Shown here: positions 19,957-32,036 of the stretch, piece by piece
Position numbering within the stretch: the first letter of the stretch is position 1
Layout of the letters: each line of letters begins with the position of its first letter
Source of the DNA: Candidatus Methanobinarius endosymbioticus
Lineage (GTDB): Archaea > Methanobacteriota > Methanobacteria > Methanobacteriales > Methanobacteriaceae
NCBI GenBank assembly: GCA_003315655.1
Contig: NIZT01000030.1
Span: 1-64,000 of the forward strand
Reading direction: 5' to 3'
Length of the DNA: 64,000 bases
The notes under the pieces: model-generated
The model's input: the letters and a program-made list of their open reading frames with translations, nothing else
Told to the model about the DNA's origin: nothing
Databases searched by the model: none
Position numbers and translations under genes: made by a program

Positions 19957-20494
19957 ATGAAGTCTTACAATAAAACAGATATTTAAAAATCTGAAATTGA
20001 ATATAAACTAAGGAAATTTAATGAAAATGATATAAATACTGTAACCAAATATGTCAACAATGAAAATATAGCTAAATGGCTTACAAATGAATTTTCACAT
20101 CCTTATTCAGAAAAAGATGTAGAATCGTTTATAGATATAGTTTCAAATGAAAATCCTATAAAAACTTTCACAATAGAAATTAATAATGAAGCTTGTGGAG
20201 ATATAGCTGTAAACTCAATAGAAAATAAAAATTGCATTACAGAATCAAATTAAACTATAGATACAAATATTTGTAATAAACCAACAGAATTAGGATATTG
20301 GTTAGGTGAAAAATATTGGAATAAGGGAATTATAAGTTCACCTATTAAAGAAATCGTTAATTATGGGTTTAAAAAATTTGATATCAATTGTAATTTGCAA
20401 CACCATTTGTAGAAAATATAGTCTCCCCAAAGGTCTTAAAAAAGCAGGTTTTAATACTGATCTTAAAAAGAGAAAAATTATTAAAAATAATTAA
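19957..20494 (+). pseudogene. GNAT-family N-acetyltransferase, multiple stops
   Basis: The intact form would be a cytoplasmic acetyltransferase of about 180 residues (RimJ/RimL-like). One frame from ATG 19957 contains the usual order: EYKLRKFNENDINTV, an N-terminal strand/helix region, then ELGYWLGEKYWNKGI, the acetyl-CoA-binding region. It is interrupted by TAA at 19984-19986 and TAA at 20251-20253. The last 100 bases (GFNTDLKKRKIIKNN) need at least one frameshift near 20400-20430. The first stop could be avoided by an internal start, the others not. The substrate is unknown. Confidence 0.65.
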
Positions 20495-20619
20495 TCTTAT
20501 GCTGTTATCATATTTATATTAATAATTTACAAATATAAAACAAACGATGAAAGATAATAAATGAATAAATAGATAAATAAAACAAAATAAATAAAATATT
20601 ATTATTAAAAGATATTTCT

Positions 20620-21496
20620 ATGATGATTCCAGGTTATATATTAGCAGGTTTATGGGGAGCTACTGGAAGTTGTGCTCTACTTATAGGAGGATTTTTTGGA
20701 TATAAATACAATATATCTAAAAGAGTGATAGTCGTAATAAAGGCATTTAGTTCTGGAATATTAATATCAGCTGTTTGTTTTGAGCTTCTATTTGAGGCAT
20801 GTGCTTATGGTGATCTTATATAATAGTAATTGGATTTACAATTGATATGATTGGATTCACATTAATAGATAACATAATTAGCAAATTTAGTATTGAAAAC
20901 ACAAAGAAATCTATAATATAGATCTAGAGACAAAAATAAAGATTATATAGATAAATATTCTACTCCAGATCAAAAAAAGGTATTGAAAAGGCAAAAAATA
21001 AAAAAATGATTCTAATTTTATTACAAATAAATATAATCACTATTTTAATAAATATCAAGTTGAAGGATTAACTACATTTGCAAGTGCATTATTAGATGAA
21101 ATTCCAGAATCACTAGCTATTGGTTTGATTTTTTTCATTGGAGGACCAATAAGTGTAGCACTATTGATTGCTGTATTTACTGCAAATCTATTTGAAGGAC
21201 TTTCAGCATCATTACATATGAAGCTTGGAGTATGGAAAAGTAAAAGAGTATTGGGAATGTGGGTTTCTATAGTAATATTGACTGGCCTATCTGCAATGTT
21301 GAGTTATATAATATTTTCATCTACAGATCGTCACATTTTATCTGGAGCATTGTCTATTTCAGCTGGAGGAATTTTAGCTATGCTATCAAGTACAATGTTG
21401 CCTGAGGCATTCAAGGAAACAGAAGAATATACTGGATTTATAATGGCTATGAGATTTTTAATATCTTTTGTTTTATCTCATCTTGCAGTACATTAA
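20620..21496 (+). pseudogene. ZIP-family metal transporter, broken in the middle
   Basis: The intact protein would move divalent metal (Zn or Fe) into the cytoplasm through eight helices. The N-terminal part (GYILAGLWGATGSCALLIGGF, then FSSGILISAVCFELLFEA) is open to 20823. Around 20815-20835 an indel brings TAATAGTAA into frame, after which VIGFTIDMIGFTLIDN reads in another frame. The His/Asp-rich cytoplasmic loop (20880-21060) is scrambled with further stops. The C-terminal half is open again, with the ZIP motif TTFASALLDEIPESLAIGL from about 21069 (histidines of the canonical HNxPEG motif replaced) and four helices to 21496. At least two frame changes make it a pseudogene. Confidence 0.72.
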
Positions 21497-21581
21497 AAAA
21501 ATATTCAAAATAAATAAAATAAAATAATTTTAACAAATATATACGTTTTAAAATAAATTATATAGATAAGGGGATGATTAA

Positions 21582-22259
21582 ATAGAAAATGTAAGTAAAC
21601 AATTTAATAAAGTAGCTAAAAAATATGATTCACAAAGAAAAGATTTTAATTCCTGTTTTTGATGATTTTTATGGTATGGCTATAGATAGTATTAAACTTG
21701 AAAAATCAGCCCCCATGTATTTTACAAATTGGAACTGGAACTGAAATATTTACAGAAATGTTTCTTGAAAAATATCCAAATGCAAAAATGGATTTAGTTG
21801 ATATATCTGAGGAAATGTTTGACATAGCTAAAAAACGTTTTGAAGGAAATGAAAATCTTAATTTTTATCGGAAAATATAGTAGATTTTAAACCAAAAGAA
21901 GATAAACAATATGATGCCATTATTTCTTCATTATCTATACATCATCTATATCTACAGGAAAAAATAGAATTATATAATAACATGAAAAATGGATAAAACC
22001 TGAAGGAATATTTGTTAACGCTAAGATGATAGCTGGAGAAACAGAATATTTAGAAAAAATGTATCAAGATTGGCAAATAAGTTTAGCTAAAGATTCTAAT
22101 TTGAAACAGGAAGAAAAAAGAAAAGCATTTGAAAGAATGCATCTTGATATGAAAGTGCCAGTTAGTAAACAACTAAAATGGTTAGAAGAAGCAGGTTTCT
22201 CTCACGTTGATTGTATTTATAAAGCCTATTGTTTTGGAGCCCTATGGGCTAAAAAATGA
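21582..22259 (+). pseudogene. SAM-dependent methyltransferase, start codon lost and several frameshifts
   Basis: The intact gene would give a class I methyltransferase of about 225 residues. It begins behind AGGGGATGATTAA with ATA at 21582 where ATG is expected, then ENVSKQFNKVAKKYDSQRK. Shifts follow near 21640-21650, near 21700 (CCCCC run), near 21870 and near 21985. The pieces spell LQIGTGTEIFTEMFLEKYP (SAM-binding glycine motif), DLVDISEEMFDIAKKRF, YDAIISSLSIHHLY and EEAGFSHVDCIYKAYCFGALWA, all in normal order. With five lesions it is not functional. The substrate is unknown. It ends convergent with ychF. Confidence 0.75.
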
Positions 22260-22325
22260 TAAATTAGCAAGAATATTAGAAATATAAATAGAAATTAAAA
22301 TAATAAAAATATAAATAACGATATT

Positions 22326-23513
22326 TTAGCTAGTTATTATACTAATAATATCCCCATCACATAATTCATAGTCACTAGCTACTCTCATATTTTTCCTTGC
22401 ATTAACAGCATGCAAAAATTTATCACCAATATCAGTGTGAATAATATATGCCAAATCACGAGGAACAGAACTTATTCTAATTAAAATTGGATCTGGAAGT
22501 ATATTTCCATTATTATCTGTAAATTTATGTTCATCTTCAACAGGATAAACAACAATCATCTTGAGTAAATTAAATACAGTATTGTTTAAAGCTTTTTGAA
22601 CACCAGTAGTACCATATTTATTTAAAACATTTGCTTTAATATAATTTAAAGCGTTTAATTGATTTTTGTTCAATTTTTCTTCATTAATTATTTTAAAATC
22701 TGTATCTCCTGAATTATATTCAATTAATCCTGCTTTAGCTGCATTAATAAGAGCTAGTTCAGAGTCAGCAGATGCTGGAATAACATCAGAATATTTTTCT
22801 TTGATTCTTTTTATATTTTCTTCAGAACTTGGAAAGTCAGCTTTATTTGCAATAATCAACATAGGTTTAGCTATTCTTCTAAGATTTTTAACTAATTCAA
22901 TCAAATCTTCTTTTTCCCATTTTTGATAATCAGAATTAACCGTTCTTTTAGCTTCTATAACATCTTCAAGATTAATACCAGTTCCAGACATTTGTTCATA
23001 TATAACTTTAGCTACATCCAATTTTTCAGCTTCTATTTTTCTAATAAGTCTATCCCAATTTTTGTTTAAAATCCCATACATCCACATAACAATTTCATGT
23101 TCAAGAAATTCAATATCATTAAGAGGATCATGAGTTCCAGGTTCAACTGGTCTTCCTTCCTCATCAGTAGATCCTGAAGCATCGATAACATGAATAAATA
23201 CTTTAGCTTGTCTTAAATCATTTAAAAATTTATTTCCTAAACCTCTACCTTCATGAGCTCCTGGGACGAGTCCTGCAACATCTATGAGTTCAACATGAAC
23301 ATATCTCTTTCCTTCAATACATTCTGAATTCCTAGGATTGCATGTAAGATCTAATTCAACACAAGGACAAGGTTTTACAACACTAGCTACTGCCTTATTT
23401 GCATCGATTGTTGTGAATGGGTAATCAGCCATTTCTACAGTTGATTTTGTAGCTGAGTTAAAAAATGATGATTTACCAACGTTTGGTTTTCCTGTAACTG
23501 CAATTTGAAGCAT
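22326..23513 (-). CDS. ychF: YchF/OLA1-type nucleotide-binding translation factor
   Basis: YchF-like P-loop ATPases of the Obg family bind ribosomes and are found across life; their exact role is debated. This 395-residue archaeal form is intact. Visible are G1 [12 protein letters not shown] (residue 8), G2/G3 region with [20 protein letters not shown], the G4-like NKAD (about residue 221), and a C-terminal TGS domain (about 300-395) ending [13 protein letters not shown]. Length agrees with the archaeal family. The ATG at 23513 is preceded by TAGTGATATT. It lies between decayed genes yet shows no damage, supporting selective rather than random loss. Confidence 0.93.
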   Translation of the reverse strand: MLQIAVTGKPNVGKSSFFNSATKSTVEMADYPFTTIDANKAVASVVKPCPCVELDLTCNPRNSECIEGKRYVHVELIDVAGLVPGAHEGRGLGNKFLNDLRQAKVFIHVIDASGSTDEEGRPVEPGTHDPLNDIEFLEHEIVMWMYGILNKNWDRLIRKIEAEKLDVAKVIYEQMSGTGINLEDVIEAKRTVNSDYQKWEKEDLIELVKNLRRIAKPMLIIANKADFPSSEENIKRIKEKYSDVIPASADSELALINAAKAGLIEYNSGDTDFKIINEEKLNKNQLNALNYIKANVLNKYGTTGVQKALNNTVFNLLKMIVVYPVEDEHKFTDNNGNILPDPILIRISSVPRDLAYIIHTDIGDKFLHAVNARKNMRVASDYELCDGDIISIITS

Positions 23514-23965
23514 AATATCACTAAAATTCTATAAAATGTAAATAAAATTAAATCAAACAATATAATATAAAATAGAATATAATTTTATTGAATTATTCCA
23601 TGCTTATCTTATCATACTTATATTATAATTATATTATAATCATAATATCAAATTATTGAATAAAATATATTAATAACAATAACCGAAACATTATTAATAA
23701 TAATATAATAATTAAATATATTTAATAAAATAACATCAATTAATAAATATATTACAAATAATTAATAAATATATTATTAAATGATATAACAATAAAATAT
23801 ATCATTCTTTTAGTTAATTAATCTTAGTTAATTAAAGATTATTATAAATTGTTATTATAGATTATTATAATACTTTTATTATAAAATATTATTGTACTGT
23901 ATTATTAATAAATAATTTAAATTAAGGGTTAATTAAAATATATTAATAATTTATCTAGAAAAATA
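23514..23965. other. A/T-rich divergent intergenic region
   Basis: About 450 bases between ychF (minus) and the phosphodiesterase remnant (plus). It is nearly all A and T, with repeated AATAATATAATAATTAA-like runs. No ORF, RNA or clear hairpin is seen. AAGGGTTAATTAAA near 23924 may be the ribosome binding site of the downstream gene. Confidence 0.45.
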
Positions 23966-26063
23966 TTGAATGATGGGAAATATTTATTAAGAACCGCGAT
24001 TGTTTGGATAGGAAAAATTTTAACTTTTTATTTGATGGGCAATATGTCTCTTAGACTAAGAGTTGATAGTTTAGCTACAGCTGCAATAGCCATAATAATG
24101 TTAGAACTTATCAATAGTATTTTTTGGCCAATCATTGCAAGAATATTTCTTCCTTTCCTAGTTTATACAATAGGAATTGGATCCTTACTTTTAAATGCTG
24201 CAATAATATGGATAATAAGTTATTTTATTCCAACAATGAGTATTGGAGGATATGCTGTGATTGTTGTTCCATTAGGAATAGCAGCTATTCACACAATATT
24301 GACAACACTTTTAACACTTGGAAATGAAGATGAATATTATAATTTTATAATAAGAAGGAAAAAAAGAAGAATTTTAGATGGGACCATAGCTATAAAAGAA
24401 GAAAAAGAAGATAGTAAGCTTGAAAAGGATCGTTTCCTTATAATTATAGAAATAGATGGATTAGCTAAAGATATTTTAGAAGAAGCTATTGAAAAAGATT
24501 ATATGCCAACATTAGCAAAATGGAAAAAAGAAACTCATAAAATAAAAGAATGGGAAACAGACCTATCTAGTCAAACTGGGTCTAGTCAGGCAGAAATTTT
24601 ACATTGTAATAATGAAGACATTATAGCATTTAGATGGGTTGAAAAAGAAAATAATAATAAAATAATGGTTTCAACTGGTTTTTTAGATGCTCCTAAAATA
24701 GAAGAACGAATATCAGATGGAAATGGTTTATTACATAAAAATGGTTCAAGTCGTGCTAATCTTTTTTCTGGAGATACAGACAATGTTTTATTCACCTATA
24801 GTAAGATGTATGATATAAGAAAGTTTTATAATAGAACATGGTATTATGTTTACTCAAATCCTGCTAATTTTGGACGTATTCTATTGTTATGTGCAGCTGA
24901 CATTGTAAAAGAACTATCATCACAAATAACTCATAAAATAAAAAATATTAGACCACGTTTAAGAAAAAGCTTTATTTATTTGTTAGAGCTTGTGCAACTG
25001 TTTACATAAGAGAAATCAATACACAATCTATTATTGGTGATATGGTTAAAGGAGAAACGGATATAATATACTCTACTTATTTAGGATATGATGAAATCAT
25101 CCACCATTCAGGAATTAGGGATAATGATTCATTTAATTCGTTTAAAGGATTAAATAGACAAATTAATAGGATTGAAGGAGCAGATAGATACTCTAAAAGA
25201 ATATATGATATTGTTATCCAATCGGATCATGGACAAAGTAATGGAACCACATTTAAACAACGATATGGACTAAATCTAAAAGATTTAGTATACAATTTAC
25301 TTCCAGAAGATATGAAAATTTACAGTGAATTGTCTTCAAATGAAGACCATTTTTCTCAAGCTATAACATTTCCTATTAAAGATATTAAAAATCGTGTGAA
25401 AGATAAAACTAGTATTGCAAAAGACAAATATAATGAAGTATCAACAAAAATTATATAAAAAAGGCATGATATTTTAAAATATGTAAGCAAATATAAAATT
25501 CCTAAATTCAAATCAAGAAAAAATCCAATACTAATATAGATGATGCAGAAGTTATAGTTCTTGCTTCTGGAAATCTAGGTCTTATATACTTAACTCAGTG
25601 GGAAGAAAGACTTTATTATGAAACAATTAAAACCTTGTTTCCAGAATTAATTCCAGATCTTGTTCAACATGAAGGAATTGGATTTATTTTAATGGAATCT
25701 GATCAATATGGCCCATCAGCTATTGGTAATAGTGGAGTGCATTATTTAAAAGATGACAAAATTGAAGGAAAAGATCCTTTAGCTGATTTTGGAAAAAATG
25801 CAGCTAAACATCTCTTAAGATCAAATAGCTTTAAACATGCCCCAGATATTTTAGTAAATAGTTTTTTTGATGAAAAAACGACAAAATAGGTGCTTTTGAA
25901 GAAGTGGTAGGGAGTTCATGGTGGCCTAGATGAAACACAAACTAAACCATTTATTATGTATCCTTCTGATTGGAAACTAAATGATGAAGAAATTGTTGGT
26001 GCTGAAAGCATTCATAAAATCCTAAAAGAAAACCTTAAAGAAATAAATAAACTAAATGAATAA
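23966..26063 (+). pseudogene. Membrane-anchored alkaline-phosphatase-superfamily phosphodiesterase, frameshifted
   Basis: The intact protein (about 700 residues) would have an N-terminal membrane domain like phage holin family 4 proteins (four helices in residues 10-115) and a cytoplasmic type I phosphodiesterase/nucleotide pyrophosphatase-like domain. The metal-site region reads LIIIEIDGLAKDILEEAIE, followed by SSQTGSSQAEIL with the nucleophile region. Later the second half shows STYLGYDEIIHHSG and IVIQSDHGQSNG. The reading breaks near 25000, at the stop 25458, near 25530 and near 25885. A final piece reads GGLDETQTKPFIMYPSDW to 26063. TTG 23966 is the first possible start in the clean frame, which is open upstream at least to 23942, where ATT may replace ATG. 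The substrate is unknown. Confidence 0.72.
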
Positions 26064-26173
26064 ACTAAATAAATACTAAACGAATAGAGTAATGATAAAT
26101 AAAGTAAATAAATATTAAATGAATAGACTAACTAATAAACTAAATAAACAAATAATGAAAAGAAAAATTAACT

Positions 26174-26749
26174 ATGGCTAAATTATTCATTATGGGCATA
26201 GGACCTGGTTCTAAAGAATACCTTACACAAATAGCGATTAAAGCTGTTAAAGATGATGATATAACAATTGGGAGTTTAAAAGCTATTGAAATCTTTGATG
26301 ATGTTAAAAAAACTATTGTTTTAAATATAAAAGACCTACAGGAAAAATTAGAACTTGTAGTTGATTTAAATATAGAAGGAAATAATGTTTCTGTACTTTC
26401 AACAGGAGATCCAGGATTTTCTGGAGTTTTAAAGACTATAATGAAAATAAATAAGAATAAAAACTTTGATGAAAATAATATAGAAGTAATGCCAGGAATT
26501 AGCTCATTACAATTAGCTGCAGCGAAAAATAGAATTTCATGGGATGAAGCTAATATAATGACATTTCATGGACGAGAAAATATATCTGATATTTTAAAGG
26601 TTATTAATAATGGATTACCTACAATTGCTCTTCCATCAAAAAGTGTTAAAGATATGGTAGAATTTTTACTTAATAATGGAGTAAATGAAAAAAGAAAAGT
26701 AACCATATGCTATATGTGTTTTATGATCATTTATCCAGATGATGAATAA
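26174..26749 (+). CDS. cbiE: Cobalt-precorrin-7 C5-methyltransferase CbiE, apparently shortened near the C-terminus
   Basis: CbiE methylates C5 of the corrin ring during anaerobic cobamide synthesis. The 191-residue ORF shows MGIGPGSKEYLT, the SAM-binding LSTGDPGFSG, and VMPGISSLQLAAA with the motif MTFHGRE. The end joins RKVTIC directly to YMCFMIIYPDDE. Homologues I know have about 25-30 residues between these (a CERLSYP-like stretch and a following helix), so an in-frame deletion near 26709 is likely. The family is usually 200-220 residues. Whether this still works is uncertain. It is otherwise undamaged. Cobamide is needed for methanogenesis through Mtr, so the ECF importer at 2.9-6.3 kb might compensate. 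Confidence 0.8.
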   Translation: MAKLFIMGIGPGSKEYLTQIAIKAVKDDDITIGSLKAIEIFDDVKKTIVLNIKDLQEKLELVVDLNIEGNNVSVLSTGDPGFSGVLKTIMKINKNKNFDENNIEVMPGISSLQLAAAKNRISWDEANIMTFHGRENISDILKVINNGLPTIALPSKSVKDMVEFLLNNGVNEKRKVTICYMCFMIIYPDDE

Positions 26750-26919
26750 ATAAAAAATAAATTATTTTTTAATACATTAAATAATATTAATGATATTATT
26801 TCCATACTAAACAATATCAAATTAATTATTATAAATTAGAATGAATTTTATTATTTTAAACACATAATAACTTTAAAAGACGATTTTTATATCCAATAGT
26901 TAATAATTTTATATGTTTT

Positions 26920-26956
26920 CCCCCTTAATAATCTTGATTTGTTAGGGGTTTTTTAT
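26920..26956 (+). terminator. C/G-rich hairpin with T-tract
   Basis: A CCCCCTTAA arm (from 26920) pairs with TTAGGGG (26942-26948) around an A/T loop, with about six T residues after it. It stands out in the composition. It is 170 bp past cbiE, so it may end a longer cbiE transcript or a small unannotated transcript. Confidence 0.5.
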
Positions 26957-27464
26957 TTAAGATGTATTTATACAAACAATAATTACTTTGTTTTTTGAGT
27001 ATTGCCTTGTTTTATATAATAGGTATTTTAATACAATAGAATAAGCATGTCTGCATATAGTATTTACTTATCATTAAATATTAACTAGTAACGTTTATAT
27101 ATTAAGTTTATCCATAACTATCTTTTATATAAGTGTTATATTGTCAGATGATTTAATAATTAAATATTAAAATTATTTGCTATTGATTATTATTATATAA
27201 ATTTTTTATTTTTTTATAAATTTTTATTAATAATAATTAATATTTTGAAAATTAAGGGATTGATCTCTATGTAGCAATTATCATTGTAAAAAAATTAAAT
27301 ATTGTTTTTTATCAATGTTATTAAATGATCACCCCATGTTTATCTCTTTTTTAAAAAACCTATAAAAACCATTTTTATAGTGTTTAGCACTTATATCACT
27401 AAAATAAAAGTATTTATAAAATATTTGTTAAAAAAAATTATATATTAAGCTAGAGGAAAAAACT
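26957..27464. other. Intergenic region upstream of the transglutaminase-type adhesin, with a 9-bp hairpin
   Basis: About 500 bases without a gene. A perfect 9-bp hairpin CTATAAAAA / TTTTTATAG occupies 27360-27380 with loop CCA. A TATA-like TATTTATAAAA near 27410-27420 lies about 45 bp before the adhesin ATG and is the best promoter candidate. Nothing else stands out. Confidence 0.45.
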
Positions 27465-30303
27465 ATGAAAAATAAGAGGCTAATTATATACATTAGTTTA
27501 TTTTTTGTTTTTTTAATTTTCAATGTAACATCATCAGTGGTTTTCGCAGCTGATGATTTTGATTTTATACAAAATGAGATAGATTCAGGAACCAACACAA
27601 TTAATATGGGTGCTAAAACATATACACCCAATAGTGTTAATAGTATTAGTGTCAACAAAAACAATATTACTATCATTGGCCAGTCATCGAGTTCTAAAGC
27701 AATTTTAGATGCAAGTAACAGTGGTTTCGAAATATTAAGAATTAATGGTGATAATGTCAGGTTGGAGAATCTGATTTTTAAAAATATGGATACAACCGTT
27801 TTTAGTTGAGCAATCACCTCAAATAGTGCAAATTTAACTATAATCAATTGTGATTTTATTAATAACAAAGGAATAGTAGGAGCACTAATAGTAAATGACG
27901 ATTCAAACAATATATTAATCCAAAATTGTACTTTCACTAATAATACTGCTACTTACTATAATTCTAGTGGAATATGAGGGGAGGCACAGTAGAATCACAC
28001 ACATCCAACCTTAAAATCATCAATAGTGTTTTCACAAACAATAAAGCAGTTTTAAACGGAGGAACGTTATATTTCATGGTTGGAACTGATAATCTAGTTT
28101 CAGGTTGTACTTTTAATGACAATAGTGGTCCGAATGGTAGTGCCATTCGAACCATAACAATAGGAACAATATTAAACGTATTGTCTTCTAATTTCACTAA
28201 TAACAAAGCTACAAATAATGGAGGATCAATTTATTCAGCGAATTAATTAAATATTAGTAATTGTAATTTTGTGAGTAATTTTGCAAATGACAATGGTGGA
28301 ACCATATATACTGGAACACACGGAACCACAATAAACATCACTTCTTCAAACTTCATCAACAACAAAGCAAATGGCGGTAACGGAGGCGTCATCTATACAA
28401 CAAACACATTAAACATGAACAACACTAATTTCAAAAATAATCTTGCAAACAACAACGGCCGAGCCATACACTCAACCAACAACACACAAACACAAACTTT
28501 AACAACAACACCGCCATAAATGGTGGTGCTATAAGAACCGATGCTCCAACAACAATAAAAGGAACTAATTTCAATTCAAATATTGTTACTAATTTAGGAG
28601 GCGGAATTTATGCAAAATCCTCATTAACCCTAACTGAATCTAATTTCATATCCAATATTGGTTTAAATGGAGGAGGAATATACTCCATAAATACACTATC
28701 AATAATAAACTCAGCTGGAACTAATAATAAAGACACAAATGGTGGTTTTATATATGGTTCTAGTACAATTACCTTGAACAATGGAAGTTTCAGTGCTAAT
28801 AATGTCAAAATCGATGAAAGCGTTATATATGGTAGTGGAACAATTAATATACAAAATAATACTAGATTAAACTCTAATACAGCTGCTAATGGTGGTGCAA
28901 TATATTCAAAAGGAGAGATGATAATAAAAGATAAATCTGTTTTTGGTGTTAATAGTGGGATTAATGGTGGTGCAATATTACAAGTACAGGTACTTATATA
29001 TTGCTTCTTCAACTTTAAATAGTAATAATGTTAGTTCTAATGGTGGAGCTATTTATAGTATTAATACTTTAAGTTTGGAGTCATCAACTTTAAATAGTAA
29101 TTCTGCTAATACTGATGCAGCCATATATTCTAATGTAAATAAAGCAGTGACTACTAAAACTACTTTCAGCAATAACAATGCATGCATAGGATTATCACTA
29201 AGTGTACAACGTCATGAAACTAGGTAAAAGTACATTAAATGTTAAAATTACAGGATCATGTGGGAATACTGTCACTGTGGGTAAAGATATTCTAATATGG
29301 TCTAATAAAATCGATAATGTTAAAATAGATGGTAAAAAAGCAGTGAAATATTCTCTTCCAAATAATAGTAAATTCACTATTAATATTGATGGTCAAAATG
29401 TTGTTCTTGATCTCAAGTCTAAAAAACCAGCGAATGTTGAAACTGCAACAAATCCTAATTACAATTGGAAAAACTACACATTCACAGCAACATATAAGGG
29501 TAAGAGTGGAATAAACAAAACAACCAAAACACTCAAAGTCAATACAAGAATAGCTAATACCGATGTTTATAATGTTGACATGATTCCTGTTATTAACAAA
29601 AAGTACCCAACTAAGGCAAAACTTGCTAAATTTTTATCAAACAAAGCCAACAAAAATCTTTATAATAAATATAAGGCTTATTATATTCTTCATAGGGTTG
29701 ATATAAGTTAGAAACTATTATTACTGGAAAAACATTTACTAAAATTATTAATCAAACAGCATCAGATAATGCATATCTTTTAGGAGGAGAAAAAATACCA
29801 AAAGATTTACAAAAATTTTTATTGGGTTATAAAGGAGTTGTTGATGTTAATGAATCATTGGTAAAACAAAAAAGCCCTGATATTTTAGTTAGTTTAGCTT
29901 TAAAATCTAAATCTATAAGTTTTAAGGGTTTATTAACTCAAGAAATTAAAATTAGAGCTATTCAAAATTGGGTGGGACATATACTCGTTATTTAGGAACT
30001 GCTCCTCTTGGAGGTCTTACTGTTCTTAAAAAAATATATGCAAATCCTTCTGGTAATCATACAAACTGTGTTGGATACTCTAATCTCTTTGTTTCACTTG
30101 CAAGAACTGTAGGAGTTCCAGTTTCTCATATTGAAATAAAAGGACATGTAATTGTAGCTGCATATTTCTATAAAAGTAAAAATTGGAAGGAAGTATTAAT
30201 TGAACCACAATGGAGTTCAAGTTATCTTAAACATACTGATAATCATTATAATTATAAACATTTCAATATAACCGATAATAAAGGAAAAATAGTGCAAGTT
30301 TAA
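27465..30303 (+). pseudogene. Adhesin-like beta-helix protein with C-terminal transglutaminase-like domain, heavily broken
   Basis: The start is intact (TAGAGGAAAAAACT, ATG 27465) with a signal peptide ending about VVFAAD. A beta-helix of Asn/Thr-rich repeats follows (NNGGSIYS, NGGAIYS, SSNFTNNKA). It is broken by TGA 27807-27809, a shift with TGA at 27975-27977, TAA near 28243, a shift near 28510, and others near 28970 and 29200. A spacer (about 29200-29700) leads to a cysteine-protease/transglutaminase-like domain: NHTNCVGYSNLFVSLARTVG (Cys), HIEIKGHVIVAAYF (His) and IEPQWSSS. That last part is open in one frame to 30303. More than seven lesions. The family is a cell-wall-associated surface protein of Methanobrevibacter type. 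Confidence 0.78.
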
Positions 30304-30442
30304 TCTATTGAATCAGTGTTTTGGAATGAAAGACAAAGGACTGCTCCTCCCATTATATGATTATGAAAGATATTTAACTTATTCTGAGTTTTGTAATTTT
30401 AATTATAAGACAAATGCAATTTATGAACATGTAAAAAGGGAG

Positions 30443-31843
30443 ATGATAATACGAAAAATTTAGAAAAAATTGTTTTTTCATTATATATATTTTAATGCTT
30501 TGCACAACAATAAATATGGTATGTGCAACATCTATAACAATAAATAGTACAAATAATATTTTAAAAAATGTGGTAAACAATTATGATACTATTTATCTCG
30601 ATGATAGAGTATATAATGGTTCAAATAATAAAAATATAACTATTTCAAAAAATACTACTATTATCGATTAAATAAAAATAAAGCCATAATTGATTCAAGT
30701 TTATGGTACACTATTTATTTAGTAATAATAGTTCATTGCCTCTAATCAATTTGACTACAAATAGATTATGGTGTTTATTTAATTAAAAATTTTAAATCGA
30801 TAAATATTGCCAATACAGATTTTGATAATAATCATTATGGAAGTGTAATTTTAGCTAGTGGTGAATTGAATATTTCTGATTCTATTTTTAAGAATTGTTG
30901 GGATATTATACAATCTATATCTTTTGAAAATATAACTATTAAGAATACTCAGTTTATTAATAATAGTGCAGGAGGAATATGTGGATAATCCATATTTCAG
31001 GGTCTAAAAAAAATTCTAAATTTCATTAATTTAACTTTTGTTAATAATAATGCTTATGATAGTTTGATTAGTGTAATGGCAAATAATATTACATTAAAGT
31101 TGTCAAATTCTAGTTTTATTAATAAATACTATTGGTAGCTCTGATTTAATTTATATGAGGGGTGCTTTTGGTTCATCTGGTATTAATAATAAGAATTATC
31201 TCGTGAATATTGTGGAGGTTGGTACAAAGGTTAATATTGATTCATATATTGATTTGATGCATTCATTCATAAAGGGGGAAATGGATTAGGAATATATCTA
31301 AAAAAAATAATTTAATTGTTTTTAAAGCTAGTTTGAGTAAGTTTGGAGAAGTTTATGCTAATAAAAGATTGTATTTTTATGTTGATGTTAAGCTTGTTGG
31401 ATCTGCTTTAACAAGTAAAAATGGTAAGCTACTTTCACTCTTAAAAGATCTAATTTAGATTTCAATTTCAAATTTATTTTTGAAGGAACCAATGAAAAAA
31501 CCACTACCCCAACAACTAAGATTAATAAAGCCTCACTTGTGGAAACACTTCTAAATATGTCGTAGACACATCAAATATCATTACTAAACTAAAAATTACT
31601 AAAAAGAAAGGTAAATTAGTTTTTAAAAGTACCTTATTTATAATAAAGGCAATTTTTTTGGTTCTAAAAACTTTAAAAAAAAATTGGTTCTAATATTGAC
31701 TTAGTTAAATACAAGTACAAAAATATAAATTTCAAATATAATAAATCTAAAAATCCTTTTCAATCAAAACAAAGAATCTATTACCGTATAAATTCAATGA
31801 AAAGAACTTAGAAATATTAGTATTAGTTTATAATAAAAAATAA
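30443..31843 (+). pseudogene. Second adhesin-like surface protein, heavily degraded
   Basis: This follows the previous adhesin by about 140 bp. The reading begins after AAAGGGAG at ATG 30443 or, two codons on, at ATA 30449 (possibly a lost ATG), with RKNLEKIVFSLYI and a signal peptide rebuilt across a shift near 30490. Beta-helix pieces are seen (NNYDTIYLDDRVYNGSNN, ISKNTTIID then stop, FEGTNEKTTTPTTKI). More than eight stops or shifts are spread over the length, and no ORF above 60 residues survives. The end, KFNEKNLEILVLVYNKK, stops at 31843. It is more decayed than its neighbour, so it was probably inactivated earlier. Confidence 0.6.
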
Positions 31844-32036
31844 CTAATATTTTTTTTCTATTTATTGAATTTTCGATTTTAATTGATAAATTATGAATAA
31901 TAATAATTTATATAAAAATAATGTTTATTTCATTTAAAATAAAAATTAATTTAAATATTATTAAATAATTAATAAAATAGCTAAAATAATATATTTTAAA
32001 ACTAGATAAAAATAAAATAAAAGGAATAATTATCAA

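Noticed and set aside
26063-26160. Repeated AATAAACTAAATAA-type sequence as a regulatory array
   Set aside because: Degenerate A/T slippage repeats between genes, with no fixed period or palindrome.
27428-27937. 169-residue minus-strand hydrophobic ORF over the adhesin start
   Set aside because: Antisense to the signal peptide and first beta-helix repeats; the hydrophobicity is an artefact of reading A/T-rich Asn/Ile codons backwards.
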